DNA of 64,000 bases from Pseudomonas sp. B6002 (GTDB lineage Bacteria; Pseudomonadota; Gammaproteobacteria; Pseudomonadales; Pseudomonadaceae). This document shows, piece after piece, positions 33,528-43,909 of this stretch (position 1 is its first letter; each line of letters opens with the position of its first letter). The notes under the pieces were generated by a model, which made no database searches, was not told where the DNA came from, and saw nothing but the letters and a program-made list of their open reading frames with translations. Both the position numbers and the translations under genes were made by a program. The stretch spans positions 77,025 to 141,024 of the forward strand of contig NZ_JACAOY010000008.1 in NCBI RefSeq assembly GCF_013385985.1, read 5' to 3'.

Positions 33528-35648
33528 GTGTATTTGGGCCCTCCTCCCCGCTCATCTGTGTTGTTGATGCTGTTGTGCAGTGCACCTGCGCTGGCTGATG
33601 ACCTGTTCCTGGACAGCCAGCCACTGCCGCAAGTGCTGACCGCCACCCGCCTGAAACAATCGGCCGCCGCCGTGCCGGGCAGCATGACCGTGATCGACAG
33701 CGAGCTGATCAAGGCCAGCGGCGCACGGGATATCAGCGAACTGCTGCGCCTGGTGCCGGGGATGATGGTCGGCTACACCACCGGCAACCAAGCGGCGGTG
33801 AACTACCACGGCACCAGCGCCAGCGATGCCCGACGCATGCAGGTGCTGATCGACGGGCGCTCGGTGTACCGCGCCGGTTTGGCAACCGTGGACTGGAGCG
33901 ATATCCCGGTGGCCATGGAGGATATCGAGCGCATCGAAGTGTTCCGTGGCCCCAACACCGTCAGCTATGGCGCCAATGCGTTGATGGCGGTGGTCAACAT
34001 CCTCACGCGTTCGCCGGCCAACAGCCAGGGCACGCGGGTCAAGGTCATCCGTGGCGAACGCGGGATCAACGACTTCTACGCCAGCCAGGGGGTGGGCTGG
34101 GAAACCGGTGATTTGCGCCTGTCCCTGTCGGGCCAGCAGGACGATGGTTTTGACAGCGATGCCACCGGCGCCGACCGCCGTGACAGCCGTCGCCTCAGCC
34201 GCTTCAGCCTGGCAGTGAGCCAGACGCTGAACGCGCAGCAGAGCATCGACTGGCAACTGGACGCTAAGGAAGGCACCAACCAGCGCCCCTACACCTACAC
34301 ACCGGTCTTCGCCGGGATTACCGAAGGCGGTACCAATTCTGACGTTACCGCCAAGGACTACGCCGGTTCCCTGCGCTGGAATTTCGACTTCAACCCGGAG
34401 CACAGCCTGTATATCCAGGGCTCGGCGCAGCAGTGGGATCGCCAACAGGTGTGGAAAGCCTGCGACGCCAAGGTGTCCTTCAGCCCGGAGCTGACCCGCC
34501 TGTGGCAGCTCAATCCCAACTACGCCGAACAATTGGCCCGGCACATGGACACCTACAGCCAGGGCTCCGCACCACCGGGCAGTGCCGCCGAGCAGGCCCT
34601 GGCCAATCAGGTGCTGGACCAGTGGCGCAATGGCGCCAGCCAGAGCGTGTGCGGTGACATCGACCAGAGCACCCGCGAAAGCCGCTACGACATCGAGGTG
34701 CAGGACACCCTCAGCCTGTCCGACAGCCTGCGCCTGGTCAGCGGCATGAATTACCGCTACGACCGCGCCGACTCCGACACCTACTTCAATGGCACCCTCG
34801 ACGACACCACATGGCGCCTGTTCGGCCACCTGGAATGGCGGGCCAGCGAACACTGGCTGCTGCAAGGCGGCGCGATGTACGAAGACACCCACTTGAGCGG
34901 CAACTCGCTGACGCCGCGGGTGGCGGTCAACTATTTGATCAACCCGCGCCACGGCCTGCGCGCGGTGTATTCCGAAGCGATCCGCTCGCCGGACATGTTC
35001 GAGAACAACGTCAACTGGAGCTACCGCGTCACCAACCTCAGTTCGCCGGCCTACGGGCAGAACTCCGGCCAGTACTTCGTGGTGACCCGCGGCCCGGGCA
35101 ACCTCGACAAAGAACTGATGCGCTCGCGGGAACTGGGCTACAACGGATTCTTTGCCGACCTCGGGCTGAATGTGGACGTGAAGCTGTTCTATGACGAAAT
35201 CACCGACATGATCAGCTCGCCCCTGCGCAACAACCAGTACATTGCCAGCAACGCCAACAGCTCACGCTTTACCGGCGCCGAAACCCAGTTCGACTGGCGC
35301 ATGAGCAACGCCGACCGCCTGCGCCTGACCTATGCTTACGTCGACACCACCGCCAGCAACCCACTGGACAAGCTGCAGACAGCGCGTAACAGTGGCTCGG
35401 CCGGTTGGCTGCGTGAATGGGGCCACGGCTGGTCCAGCGCGCTGTTCTACTATGGCGACGACGCACTCAATCAATATCGCTTCGAACGGGTCGACCTGCG
35501 GGTGGCCAAGCGCATAGCCCTGGGCAAAGCCAACGTGGAGCTGGCCGGCATGTTGCAAGAACGCCTCGATAACCAGCCCACCACCTGGGCCGACAACAAT
35601 TACGACCATCGCCATGTGCTCTATTTCAGCGCGGAGTTAGAGTTCTGA
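33528..35648 (+). CDS. TonB-dependent receptor of a receptor/binding protein/kinase operon
   Basis: A 706-residue outer-membrane receptor, starting at a GTG with AAGG seven bases upstream. It has a signal peptide (cleavage near ALA), a plug (about 30-155; LLRLVPGMMVGYTTGNQAAV, IEVFRGPNTVSYGANALMAV) and a barrel ending in a terminal Phe (SAELEF). It is followed one base later by a periplasmic binding protein gene and then a hybrid kinase gene, so it may capture the kinase's signal. The IEVFRGP region resembles receptors of the BtuB/heme class, but no ligand can be assigned. Confidence 0.92.
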   Translation: MYLGPPPRSSVLLMLLCSAPALADDLFLDSQPLPQVLTATRLKQSAAAVPGSMTVIDSELIKASGARDISELLRLVPGMMVGYTTGNQAAVNYHGTSASDARRMQVLIDGRSVYRAGLATVDWSDIPVAMEDIERIEVFRGPNTVSYGANALMAVVNILTRSPANSQGTRVKVIRGERGINDFYASQGVGWETGDLRLSLSGQQDDGFDSDATGADRRDSRRLSRFSLAVSQTLNAQQSIDWQLDAKEGTNQRPYTYTPVFAGITEGGTNSDVTAKDYAGSLRWNFDFNPEHSLYIQGSAQQWDRQQVWKACDAKVSFSPELTRLWQLNPNYAEQLARHMDTYSQGSAPPGSAAEQALANQVLDQWRNGASQSVCGDIDQSTRESRYDIEVQDTLSLSDSLRLVSGMNYRYDRADSDTYFNGTLDDTTWRLFGHLEWRASEHWLLQGGAMYEDTHLSGNSLTPRVAVNYLINPRHGLRAVYSEAIRSPDMFENNVNWSYRVTNLSSPAYGQNSGQYFVVTRGPGNLDKELMRSRELGYNGFFADLGLNVDVKLFYDEITDMISSPLRNNQYIASNANSSRFTGAETQFDWRMSNADRLRLTYAYVDTTASNPLDKLQTARNSGSAGWLREWGHGWSSALFYYGDDALNQYRFERVDLRVAKRIALGKANVELAGMLQERLDNQPTTWADNNYDHRHVLYFSAELEF

Positions 35649-35649
35649 C

Positions 35650-36579
35650 ATGGGCGATCAGTCACGGATGACCCTCCTCTTTGTTTCACGCCTGTGGCGA
35701 CGCGGCCTGCTGCTGGCGTGCCTGCTGTTGACCGCGCCGGCCTGGAGCGCCGACATCCTGCTGACCGCCGCCGAAGACAGTGCTGGGGTCCAGGCATTTG
35801 CCCAGGCGCTCGCCCAGCAGCGCCCCGAAGACCACGTCACGTTCACGGCGCTCAAGGACCTGCCTGCGCCGAACCAGCTGCCCTCCAACACACGCCTGAT
35901 CCTGCTGGACTTGCCCGGCCTCGACTGGCGCCTGCAAGACACCCAGGGCCCGCCGACCCTGGTGCTGCGCATCAGCCGCCTGCAAGCCCGACAACGCTTG
36001 GGCACCGCCCACCCGGCCAAAATCAGCCTGCTGTGGAGCGACCCTCCGCTGGAGCGCCAGTTGAACCTGATCGCCAGCATCCTGCCTCAGGCACGGCGCA
36101 TCGGCGTGCTCTACGGCGCCGACAGTGAGTTCCTGCTGCCGGAACTGCGCCAGTACGCGACGCCCAAAGGGTTGGAAATCGTGCCGCAGCGCTGGGACAA
36201 CATCAGCGACAGTCGGCCGTTGCAAACCCTGTTCAAAAACAGCGACGTGCTGCTAGGCCTCGATGACCCACAGCTGTACAACCCGAAAACCGCGAAGAAT
36301 TTGTTGCTCAGCAGCTACGCCCAGCAATTGCCGCTGATAGGGCCCAACGCAGGGTTTGTGCGGGCCGGCAGCCTGGCCAGCACCTACAGCGACCAGACCG
36401 ATTGGCTGGCTGTGCTCGACCGCCTGCTGGACCACCCGCCCGCCAACTGGCCGCGCACCTTGTACCCGGAACACTTCAAAGTCGTGGGCAACCCGCAAGT
36501 CGCGCGCTCACTGGGTATCGAACAGGTGGATGAAGTCGCCGTCGCCGCCCGCTTGGCCGAAGGAGAAAAACGCCCATGA
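35650..36579 (+). CDS. Periplasmic ABC-type substrate-binding-like protein
   Basis: A 309-residue exported protein: a signal peptide with [19 protein letters not shown] and a two-lobed binding fold. The motifs [50 protein letters not shown] and [13 protein letters not shown] resemble the ABC_sub_bind family (PF04392). No permease or ATPase gene is nearby. Its stop overlaps the hybrid kinase start (ATGA), so it is probably a sensory partner for that kinase rather than a transport component. An internal ATG at 35668 is an alternative start. Confidence 0.85.
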   Translation: MGDQSRMTLLFVSRLWRRGLLLACLLLTAPAWSADILLTAAEDSAGVQAFAQALAQQRPEDHVTFTALKDLPAPNQLPSNTRLILLDLPGLDWRLQDTQGPPTLVLRISRLQARQRLGTAHPAKISLLWSDPPLERQLNLIASILPQARRIGVLYGADSEFLLPELRQYATPKGLEIVPQRWDNISDSRPLQTLFKNSDVLLGLDDPQLYNPKTAKNLLLSSYAQQLPLIGPNAGFVRAGSLASTYSDQTDWLAVLDRLLDHPPANWPRTLYPEHFKVVGNPQVARSLGIEQVDEVAVAARLAEGEKRP

Positions 36580-38477
36580 CCTTGCGTCGTCGTTGGGACA
36601 TCAACACCCGCACCCAGCTCATTACCCTGGGCCCGGCGCTGTTGCTGACGTTGCTGTTGATCAGCTTCTTTACCTTCGTGCGTATCCAGGACCTGCGTCA
36701 GGAACTGGATCACACCGGCCAACTGATCGCCAACCAACTGGCACCGGCCACCGAGTACGGGGTGATTTCCGGCAACAATGATGTGCTCGACAGCCTGTTG
36801 CGCGCCACGTTGGCCACGCCCCATGTGCGCTTCCTGGAAATCCAGGACAGCACCGAGAACATCCTGGTGTACGTCGAACAACCGTCGGAAAAACACGACC
36901 GCTCGTTGTCGGTCAAAGTCTTCCAGGCGCCGATTCGCCTGCAACACATCCAACTGGGCAATGACTTCTTCCAAGACAACCTGAACGAACCCAAGGCGCC
37001 CCGCGCGGACTACCTGGGCCGCGTGATCGTCGGCATGTCCAACGATGCCTTCAGCCAGCGCCAGCAGGAGATCCTGTTCAAGGCCGGCATCCTCGCGCTG
37101 TTCGCCCTGCTGTTTACCTTCCTGCTCGCGCGGCGCCTGGCGGCCAGCCTGTCGCAGCCGATCAGCGCCATGGGCCACGCGGTGAAGGCGATCCAGCAAG
37201 GGGATTATCAGACGCCCCTGCCGATTGTGGATGACTCCGAACTGGGCGACCTGTCGCGGCATATCAACAACCTGGCCGAGGGCCTCAACCAGGCCAGCCG
37301 CGAACAGCAGCAGGCCATGGCGCAACTGATCCAGACCCGCGAAGAAGCAGAACGGGCGAACAATGCCAAGTCGGACTTCCTGGCGATGATGAGCCACGAA
37401 CTGCGCACGCCGATGAACGGCGTGCTGGGCATGTTGCAGCTGCTGGAAACCACCGAGATGACCGAGGAGCAGACCGAATACGCGGCGCTGGCCTCCGAGT
37501 CCACCGAACACCTGCTCAAAGTCATCAACGACATCCTCGACTTCTCCCGTATCGAGCGCGCCGCGCTGGAGCTGGAACATATCCCGTTCAACCTCGCCGA
37601 GCTGATCAGCAGCTGCGCTCAGGCGTTCCAGCACAGTGCCCAACAGCGCGGGCTAGCCCTGGAACTGCCGATTCCGGCAGGTATGGCCTCGTTGCGCGTG
37701 CAGGGCGACCCGACGCGCATCCGCCAGATCCTGGTGAACCTGATCGGCAACGCGCTGAAGTTCACCGAGCACGGCACCGTCACGGTCGAACCCCAGTGGC
37801 AGACCCTGGACCACGAGTTGGTGTGGTTCACCTGCACCGTGCGCGACAGCGGCATCGGGATTTCCGCGGAACGCCTGGAGCTGATGTTCGACGCATTCCA
37901 GCAGGCTGACAGTTCCATTTCAAGACGTTACGGCGGCACCGGCCTGGGATTACCAATCGCCCGCACACTGGCCGAACGCATGGGCGGCACGCTGCGCGCC
38001 CAGAGCGAAGAAGGCCGGGGCTCGGTGTTTACACTGGAAATCCCACTGGCCATCGACCAGCACAGCTTGCCCGCCATCACCCTGGACGCCAGCGGTAAAG
38101 GCAGTGCCGGGGAGGGTCGGCATGTGTTGCTGGTGGAGGACAACCCGGTCAATCGCACCGTGGTCGAGGCCATGCTGCGCAGCCTGGGCTTTGAAGTGAG
38201 CCTGGCCACCGACGGTGCCGAGGCGATCCGCAGCGCCGAGAGCCTGATTTTCACGGCCATCCTGATGGACTGCCGCTTGCCGCTGATCGACGGTTACGAA
38301 GCCACCCGGCAGATCCGTCAACTGCCGGGCTGCGCCGACCTGCCGATTATTGCCCTGACGGCCAACGCCTTGCAGGGCGACCGCGAAGCCTGCCTGGCAG
38401 CCGGAATGAACGATTACCTGGCCAAGCCGTTCAAACGCACGGATTTGCAGCAAATCCTGCAGCGCTGGGTGCAATAG
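36576..38477 (+). CDS. Hybrid sensor histidine kinase (PA1611-like, GacS/BarA type)
   Basis: Inner-membrane sensor kinase. The 633-residue protein has membrane helix 1 (about 13-37) and a periplasmic domain like the BarA-type N-terminal sensor. Helix 2 (about 168-186), HAMP, and phospho-acceptor H274 ([15 protein letters not shown]) follow. The ATPase motifs are [20 protein letters not shown] and [11 protein letters not shown]-terminal receiver has D565 ([14 protein letters not shown]) and Lys in AKPFKRTD. It lacks an Hpt domain. By position it matches PAO1 PA1611, reported to interact with RetS and the HptB branch in biofilm control. Coupling to a binding protein and a receptor is notable. 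Confidence 0.92.
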   Translation: MTLRRRWDINTRTQLITLGPALLLTLLLISFFTFVRIQDLRQELDHTGQLIANQLAPATEYGVISGNNDVLDSLLRATLATPHVRFLEIQDSTENILVYVEQPSEKHDRSLSVKVFQAPIRLQHIQLGNDFFQDNLNEPKAPRADYLGRVIVGMSNDAFSQRQQEILFKAGILALFALLFTFLLARRLAASLSQPISAMGHAVKAIQQGDYQTPLPIVDDSELGDLSRHINNLAEGLNQASREQQQAMAQLIQTREEAERANNAKSDFLAMMSHELRTPMNGVLGMLQLLETTEMTEEQTEYAALASESTEHLLKVINDILDFSRIERAALELEHIPFNLAELISSCAQAFQHSAQQRGLALELPIPAGMASLRVQGDPTRIRQILVNLIGNALKFTEHGTVTVEPQWQTLDHELVWFTCTVRDSGIGISAERLELMFDAFQQADSSISRRYGGTGLGLPIARTLAERMGGTLRAQSEEGRGSVFTLEIPLAIDQHSLPAITLDASGKGSAGEGRHVLLVEDNPVNRTVVEAMLRSLGFEVSLATDGAEAIRSAESLIFTAILMDCRLPLIDGYEATRQIRQLPGCADLPIIALTANALQGDREACLAAGMNDYLAKPFKRTDLQQILQRWVQ

Positions 38478-38575
38478 CGCCGCGCCATCAGCCAACTCCG
38501 ACTGGCATCAAAGACGAAAGTGCGGCAGTCTTAGGCACCCGAACGGGCCGATAAACAGGCCCGGTTTAAAATTTC

Positions 38576-38593
38576 AGTGAACAAGTGTACATT
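38576..38593. promoter_or_regulatory. Candidate DesT-type operator upstream of fabA
   Basis: AGTGAACAAGTGTACATT lies about 130 bases before fabA. It matches 14 of 18 bases of the reverse complement of the P. aeruginosa DesT palindrome as I remember it (AGTGAACGCTTGTTGACT). DesT represses unsaturated fatty acid genes. Confidence 0.45.
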
Positions 38594-38725
38594 CAGTGCC
38601 TTGACGCTGTGACTTTCACTACAACGCAATAGTCTATGTGTAGGCTGCCGGTATGAGGCGTAACGCTTCAGTCGGTTCGGGAAGATTTGCCCTACCCTGC
38701 CGCATGGGATTATTGAGGAGCTCGC

Positions 38726-39241
38726 ATGACCAAACAAAACGCCTTTACTCGGGAAGACCTGCTGCGCTGCAGTCGCGGTGAGCTGTTCGGCCCAGGTAAC
38801 GCGCAACTGCCCGCCCCGAACATGCTGATGGTGGATCGCATCACCCATATCAGCGAAGAGGGTGGCAAGTACGGCAAAGGTGAATTGGTCGCCGAGCTGG
38901 ATATCACCCCGGACCTCTGGTTCTTCGCCTGCCACTTCGAAGGTGACCCTGTGATGCCAGGCTGCCTGGGCCTCGACGCCATGTGGCAACTGGTCGGTTT
39001 CTACCTGGGCTGGCAAGGCCTGCCGGGCCGCGGTCGCGCCCTGGGTTCGGGCGAAGTGAAGTTCTTTGGCCAGGTACTGCCAAGCGCCAAGAAAGTCACT
39101 TACAACATTCAAATCAAGCGCGTCCTCAAGGGCAAGCTGAACCTGGCCATCGCCGACGGTTCGGTGACTGTCGACGGTCGCGAGATCTATACTGCCGAAG
39201 GCCTTCGGGTCGGCGTATTCACTTCCACTGACAACTTTTAA
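38726..39241 (+). CDS. fabA: 3-hydroxydecanoyl-ACP dehydratase/isomerase
   Basis: Dehydrates 3-hydroxydecanoyl-ACP and isomerises trans-2- to cis-3-decenoyl-ACP, the entry to anaerobic-type unsaturated fatty acid synthesis. The 171-residue hotdog enzyme has catalytic H70 and D84 in [24 protein letters not shown] lies just upstream of the ATG. fabB follows after 11 bases, giving the standard fabAB operon. A candidate DesT site lies upstream. Confidence 0.98.
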   Translation: MTKQNAFTREDLLRCSRGELFGPGNAQLPAPNMLMVDRITHISEEGGKYGKGELVAELDITPDLWFFACHFEGDPVMPGCLGLDAMWQLVGFYLGWQGLPGRGRALGSGEVKFFGQVLPSAKKVTYNIQIKRVLKGKLNLAIADGSVTVDGREIYTAEGLRVGVFTSTDNF

Positions 39242-39252
39242 GGGTTATCCGC

Positions 39253-40473
39253 ATGCGCCGCGTCGTTATCACTGGTCTGGGCATCGTTTCTTGCCTGGGC
39301 AATGACAAAGAGACCGTCACCGCTAACCTGCGTGCAAGTCGCCCTGGCATCCGCTTCAACCCGGAATATGCCGAAATGGGTCTGCGTAGCCAGGTTTCCG
39401 GCTCCATCGACCTGCCCCTCGAAGAACTGATTGATCGCAAGATCTACCGCTTCGTCGGCCACGCTGCCGCCTATGCCTACCTGGCCATGAAAGACGCGAT
39501 CGCCGACTCCGGCCTGAGCGAAGACCAGGTATCGAACGTACGCACCGGCCTGATCGCCGGCTCCGGCGGCGCATCGACCCTGAACCAGATGGAAGCGCTG
39601 GACATCCTGCGCGAAAAAGGCGTGAAGCGCGTTGGCCCGTATCGTGTTACGCGGACCATGGGCAGCACCGTTTCGGCCTGCCTGGCCACGCCGTTTGCAA
39701 TCAAGGGCGTGAACTACTCGATCTCCTCCGCGTGCGCCACCAGTGCTCACTGCATCGGTACTGCGGTTGAGCAGATCCAACTGGGCAAGCAGGACATCGT
39801 GTTCGCCGGCGGCGGTGAAGAAGAACATTGGAGCCAGTCGTTCCTGTTCGACGCCATGGGCGCCCTGTCCACCCAGTACAACGAAACCCCGGAAAAGGCC
39901 TCCCGCGCCTACGACGCCAAGCGTGACGGTTTTGTCATCGCCGGCGGTGGCGGCATGGTAGTGGTCGAGGAGCTGGAACACGCTCTGGCCCGTGGTGCCA
40001 AGATCTACGCGGAAATCGTCGGCTACGGCGCGACTTCCGACGGCTATGACATGGTTGCCCCAAGCGGTGAAGGCGCCATCCGTTGCATGCAGATGGCAAT
40101 GTCCACCGTGGATACCCCAATCGACTACCTGAACACCCACGGCACTTCGACTCCGGTCGGCGACGCCAAGGAAATGGAAGGCGTGCGTGCGGTATTCGGC
40201 GACAAGGCGCCGGCCATCAGCTCCACCAAGAGCCTGTCGGGTCACTCCCTGGGCGCCGCTGGCGTTCACGAAGCGATCTACTGCCTGCTGATGATGGAAG
40301 GCAATTTCATTGCCGGTTCGGCCAACATCGACGAAATTGATCCGGTTGTGGCTGATATGCCGATCCTGACCAAGACCGTCGAGAACGCAAAAATCGACAC
40401 CGTGATGAGCAACAGCTTCGGCTTCGGTGGCACTAACGCCACCCTGGTGCTGAAACGCTGGCAGGGCAAGTAA
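39253..40473 (+). CDS. fabB: 3-oxoacyl-ACP synthase I
   Basis: Elongates cis-3-decenoyl-ACP and saturated acyl-ACPs. The 406-residue thiolase-fold enzyme has the nucleophile C161 in [10 protein letters not shown], His in [11 protein letters not shown], His in GHSLGAAG and the C-terminal glycine-rich [11 protein letters not shown]. It is the second gene of the fabAB operon, closed by a terminator 22 bases after the stop. Confidence 0.98.
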   Translation: MRRVVITGLGIVSCLGNDKETVTANLRASRPGIRFNPEYAEMGLRSQVSGSIDLPLEELIDRKIYRFVGHAAAYAYLAMKDAIADSGLSEDQVSNVRTGLIAGSGGASTLNQMEALDILREKGVKRVGPYRVTRTMGSTVSACLATPFAIKGVNYSISSACATSAHCIGTAVEQIQLGKQDIVFAGGGEEEHWSQSFLFDAMGALSTQYNETPEKASRAYDAKRDGFVIAGGGGMVVVEELEHALARGAKIYAEIVGYGATSDGYDMVAPSGEGAIRCMQMAMSTVDTPIDYLNTHGTSTPVGDAKEMEGVRAVFGDKAPAISSTKSLSGHSLGAAGVHEAIYCLLMMEGNFIAGSANIDEIDPVVADMPILTKTVENAKIDTVMSNSFGFGGTNATLVLKRWQGK

Positions 40474-40494
40474 GGCCTGCAGCTTGATTGAATG

Positions 40495-40525
40495 AAAAAG
40501 CCCCGACTGGTTCGGGGCTTTTTTA
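40495..40525 (+). terminator. Terminator of fabAB
   Basis: AGCCCCGA and TCGGGGCT pair around CTGGT, with an A-run before and a T-run after. Confidence 0.92.
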
Positions 40526-40556
40526 TGGGCAATCAATTCAGGACCGAGTCGTCTGC

Positions 40557-40637
40557 ATCGCAGGCAAGCCAGCTCCCACAGTGACCGCAATCCTTCAGGA
40601 TGTACTCGGTCACTGTGGGAGCTGGCTTGCCTGCGAT
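40557..40637. repeat. REP pair of the GTGGGAGCTGG family
   Basis: ATCGCAGGCAAGCCAGCTCC and its inverted partner enclose a spacer that itself contains TGACCG/CGGTCA symmetry. It lies between fabB and the convergent chemoreceptor gene. Confidence 0.92.
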
Positions 40638-40659
40638 TGGGCCAACGAGAGCTTGCGCC

Positions 40660-42285
40660 CTACACCGAAAAGCGCGCCACCATGGTGTTCAAATCCATCG
40701 CCAACCGCGACAGCTCCTGGCTCGCCGCACTGGTCTGGTTCGCCCCGGTGGACGTCTGGTGCGCCAAATCGCGAATATTCATCAAATTGCGATCCACCTC
40801 TCGCGCCACTGCCGCCTGCTGCTCAGAGGCACTGGCAATCACCAGGTTGCGCTCATTGATCAGGGTAAAGGCCGAGGCAATTTCCTCCAGCGCCGTGCCC
40901 GCCGATTTGGCGATATCCAGGGTGGAGCGTGCACGGCTGTTGCTCAGTTGCATGGAATTGACCGCCTGGTCGGTGCCCTGCTGGATCCCGCTGATCATCA
41001 CCTCGATTTCCTGGGTCGATTGCTGGGTGCGATGGGCCAACGCGCGTACCTCGTCGGCCACTACCGCAAAGCCGCGCCCGGCATCCCCGGCCCGTGCAGC
41101 TTCGATGGCGGCATTCAGTGCGAGCAAATTAGTTTGCTCGGCAATCGAGCGAATCACGTCCAACACCTTGCTGATGCCATAGACCTTCTGCGCCAGGTCC
41201 TCCACCTGCGTGGCATTGGCCGTTACGTCCGAAGCCAGGGCTTCGATCGACACCACCGTCTGGTGCACCTGCTCGCGCCCGTGCTGGGCGATGCGGTCTG
41301 ACTCGCGGGACGCCTGGGACGTGGCCACCGCATTGCTTGCCACCTCCTCCACCGCCGCTGTCATCTGGTTCACCGCCGTGGCGGCCTGCTCGATCTCCTG
41401 GTTCTGCTGATGCAGCCCGCGGGTAGCGTCTTCGGTCACACAACTAAGCTCCTCAGAGGCCGAGGCCAATTGGTTCGAGGACTCGGCAATCCGCCGGATA
41501 GTGTCGCGCAGGTTCTCCTGCATGCCCTTGAGCGCCTGCTGCAATCGCGCAGGCTCGTCCTTGCCGGTGACGCTGATCTCGCCCGTCAGGTCGCCGCTGG
41601 CCACGCCTTGGGCGACTTTCAGCGACTGGGCCAGCGGCAGCACAATGCTGCGCGTCAGCCACACCGCCAGGCCGATGGTGATCAGCGCCGTCAGCACAAT
41701 CATGCCGACCACCCAGCTACGGGACTGGCTGAACACGCTTTGCGCGAGGTTTGCCGCATGGTTGGCATTGGTTTTGTTCAACTCGACCAGGTCGTGCAAG
41801 GTGCCGGCCATTTCATCGGCCAACTGGTTCATCTCACCGTTGACCACTTTGATCGCGTCTTCCAACTGATTGGCCTTGGAAAACCCCATGACCTGCTCCT
41901 GGCGCTGCAGGTATTGCTGCTCCTGGGCCTTGAAGCGATCAAACAGCGCGTGCTCTTCAGGCAGCACGATCAGCGCTTCATAGAGGGTTTGGGCGTGGTG
42001 CAAGCCACTTTTGAGGTCGACCAGCTTCTGTTCATTCTGTGCCAGTGCCTGCGGGTCGCGATTGACCAGCAAGCGCAGGGTCAGCGCGCGCACCCGCAGC
42101 AGGTCCTGGCTCATCTCCCCCACCGCCATCACGCTGGGCAGCCAGTTGTTTTCCACCTGGTCCGACTGCTGGCGCATATTGGCCATCTGCAACAGGGCAA
42201 AACCGCCCAAGGCGAACACCATCAACGCCAGCACGCCGAAGCCCAGACCGGCGCGGGGGGCGATATTCAGACTACGGATACTCAT
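40660..42285 (-). CDS. Methyl-accepting chemotaxis protein, four-helix-bundle sensor
   Basis: A 541-residue transmembrane chemoreceptor. It has membrane helices at about 10-32 and 188-210 with a 155-residue helical periplasmic domain (4HB size). HAMP and the signalling tip ([33 protein letters not shown]) follow. I chose the ATG at 42285, with AAGGAA upstream; longer readings are not supported. Same position as PA1608. Its C-terminus (MVARFSV) lacks the pentapeptide that tethers CheR/CheB. Confidence 0.92.
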   Translation of the reverse strand: MSIRSLNIAPRAGLGFGVLALMVFALGGFALLQMANMRQQSDQVENNWLPSVMAVGEMSQDLLRVRALTLRLLVNRDPQALAQNEQKLVDLKSGLHHAQTLYEALIVLPEEHALFDRFKAQEQQYLQRQEQVMGFSKANQLEDAIKVVNGEMNQLADEMAGTLHDLVELNKTNANHAANLAQSVFSQSRSWVVGMIVLTALITIGLAVWLTRSIVLPLAQSLKVAQGVASGDLTGEISVTGKDEPARLQQALKGMQENLRDTIRRIAESSNQLASASEELSCVTEDATRGLHQQNQEIEQAATAVNQMTAAVEEVASNAVATSQASRESDRIAQHGREQVHQTVVSIEALASDVTANATQVEDLAQKVYGISKVLDVIRSIAEQTNLLALNAAIEAARAGDAGRGFAVVADEVRALAHRTQQSTQEIEVMISGIQQGTDQAVNSMQLSNSRARSTLDIAKSAGTALEEIASAFTLINERNLVIASASEQQAAVAREVDRNLMNIRDLAHQTSTGANQTSAASQELSRLAMDLNTMVARFSV

Positions 42286-42493
42286 GCCTGGATTCCTTCC
42301 AAATGCGCTGCATCCACCTGCAGCAGGTCTCATGAAAGGTATCGGCCCTTGTCCTTTTTTGCGTAAGACCAAAACGCGATATCAATACGCAGCACAATCG
42401 CGACGGCATTGGATGGATAAATACGGAACACCACAGTGCCAGCATGCTCTATACCTTCATGACCCTTTCTCCTGCCGCCCTGTGAGGTTCACC

Positions 42494-42910
42494 ATGCCTG
42501 TTACCGTCAATACCCTGAACCACGACAACTTCCGCCACAGCGTGAACATCAATAACCACGAGCTGTTCACCGACCTGCCCAAGAGCCTGGGCGGCGACGA
42601 TTCGGCGCCCTCCCCCCATGATTACTTCGACGCCGCCCTGGCCTCCTGCAAGGCATTGACGGTGAAGCTCTACGCGCAGAAAAAAGACATCCCGCTGACC
42701 GGTGTGACCGTCGAGGTGACCCATGACAGCAGCGAAGAGCAAAAGGGCAAATACAAACTCAACGTTAAACTCACCCTCAAGGGCGTGCTGACTGATGAGC
42801 AGCGCGACGAACTGCACCGCGTGGCCGACCGCTGCCCCGTGCACAAGCTGATGACGACTGCAGAAGTCAGCATCGAGACGAAGCTGTCGGAAGGCGCCTT
42901 CAGCCAGTAG
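42494..42910 (+). CDS. OsmC/Ohr-family peroxiredoxin-like protein
   Basis: A 138-residue cytoplasmic protein with the two conserved Cys of the family: ASCKALTVKLYA (peroxidatic side) and DRCPVHKLM. The family reduces organic hydroperoxides; this subgroup (with PSPHDYFDAALASC) is closer to OsmC-type YhfA-like proteins than to Ohr, so the precise substrate is uncertain. The ATG at 42494 has GAGG upstream. It precedes the pirin gene by 65 bases on the same strand. Confidence 0.9.
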   Translation: MPVTVNTLNHDNFRHSVNINNHELFTDLPKSLGGDDSAPSPHDYFDAALASCKALTVKLYAQKKDIPLTGVTVEVTHDSSEEQKGKYKLNVKLTLKGVLTDEQRDELHRVADRCPVHKLMTTAEVSIETKLSEGAFSQ

Positions 42911-42975
42911 CAGCAACCTGGCATCGAGCGGGTTATGCTCAAGAGGCCTCTAACCCGCTCAGACAGGGACGCCCC

Positions 42976-43842
42976 ATGACCACCCTCACCGTGATCCGCC
43001 CTCGCCCCGAAGATGTCGAGGGCCAGCCGATCCTGCGCCCGCTGCCCTCGCGGGAATGCCGCAGCGTTGGCCCCTTTGTGTTTTTTGACCATATGCTGCT
43101 CACCCGCTACGCGCCGGGCAGCGGCATGAATATCCGCCAGCATCCGCATATCGGGCTATCGACCCTCACCTACCTGTTTGAAGGCACGTTGCAACACAAG
43201 GACAGCCTGGGCTCGGACCAAGTGGTGCAGGCCGGCGATGTCAGCTGGATGACCGCCGGCAGTGCCATCGCCCACGTCGAGCGTACGCCCGAGGCGGTCA
43301 AGGCCAGCGGTTTCAGCCTGCACGGCCTGCAAGTGTGGCTGGCCTCCCCCAAAGACCACGAAACCGGCCCAGGGCATTACAGCCATCACCCGGCAGCGAG
43401 CTTGCCGGTCAGCGACAATCTGGGGGTGCAGATCCGCCTGATCGCCGGCAGTGGGTTCTGCCTCAAATCACCGGTCCCGGTGCTTTCGCCCACGTTGTAC
43501 GCCGATGTGCAGATGCAGACGGCCACCACCTTGCTGATCCCGGACGAGCACGATGAGCGGGCGGTGTATGTGCTGGAGGGCGACGCGCAATTGGACGGTG
43601 AAGCGCTGGAGGTGCACAGCCTGGTGGTATTGCCGGCCGGCCGGGAAATGACCCTGTTTGCCGAAAGCGATTGCCACCTGGTGGTGTTTGGCGGTGCGCC
43701 GCTGGATGGGCCACGGCGAATCAACTGGAATTTTGTGGCGAGTGATCCGGCGGTGATCGAGCAGGCCAGGCAGCGCTGGGCGGCTGGGGATTGGCCGACG
43801 GTGCCGGGTGAATCCGAGAGAATTGAGTTGCCGGTGAGATAG
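42976..43842 (+). CDS. Pirin family protein
   Basis: A 288-residue bicupin. The N-terminal cupin carries the metal-site pattern FVFFDHM, then HPHIGLSTLTYLFEGTLQHKDSLG, with the His/Glu ligands complete. The C-terminal cupin (about 180-280; VYVLEGDAQLDGEALEVHS) lacks an obvious metal set. Bacterial pirins include quercetin dioxygenases and redox regulators of enzymes; no partner is indicated here. Two REPs follow. Confidence 0.9.
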   Translation: MTTLTVIRPRPEDVEGQPILRPLPSRECRSVGPFVFFDHMLLTRYAPGSGMNIRQHPHIGLSTLTYLFEGTLQHKDSLGSDQVVQAGDVSWMTAGSAIAHVERTPEAVKASGFSLHGLQVWLASPKDHETGPGHYSHHPAASLPVSDNLGVQIRLIAGSGFCLKSPVPVLSPTLYADVQMQTATTLLIPDEHDERAVYVLEGDAQLDGEALEVHSLVVLPAGREMTLFAESDCHLVVFGGAPLDGPRRINWNFVASDPAVIEQARQRWAAGDWPTVPGESERIELPVR

Positions 43843-43854
43843 TCATCGCCGGCA

Positions 43855-43902
43855 AGCCGGCTCCTACAGGTTAATAAATGTGGGAGCTGGCTTGCCTGCG
43901 AT
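43855..43902. repeat. Two adjoining REP units of different families
   Basis: An inverted GTAGGAGCCGG-type unit (43855-43869) is followed after eleven bases by a forward GTGGGAGCTGG-type unit (43880-43902). They fill the convergent gap between the pirin and dienelactone hydrolase genes. Confidence 0.85.
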
Positions 43903-43909
43903 GGGGCCA

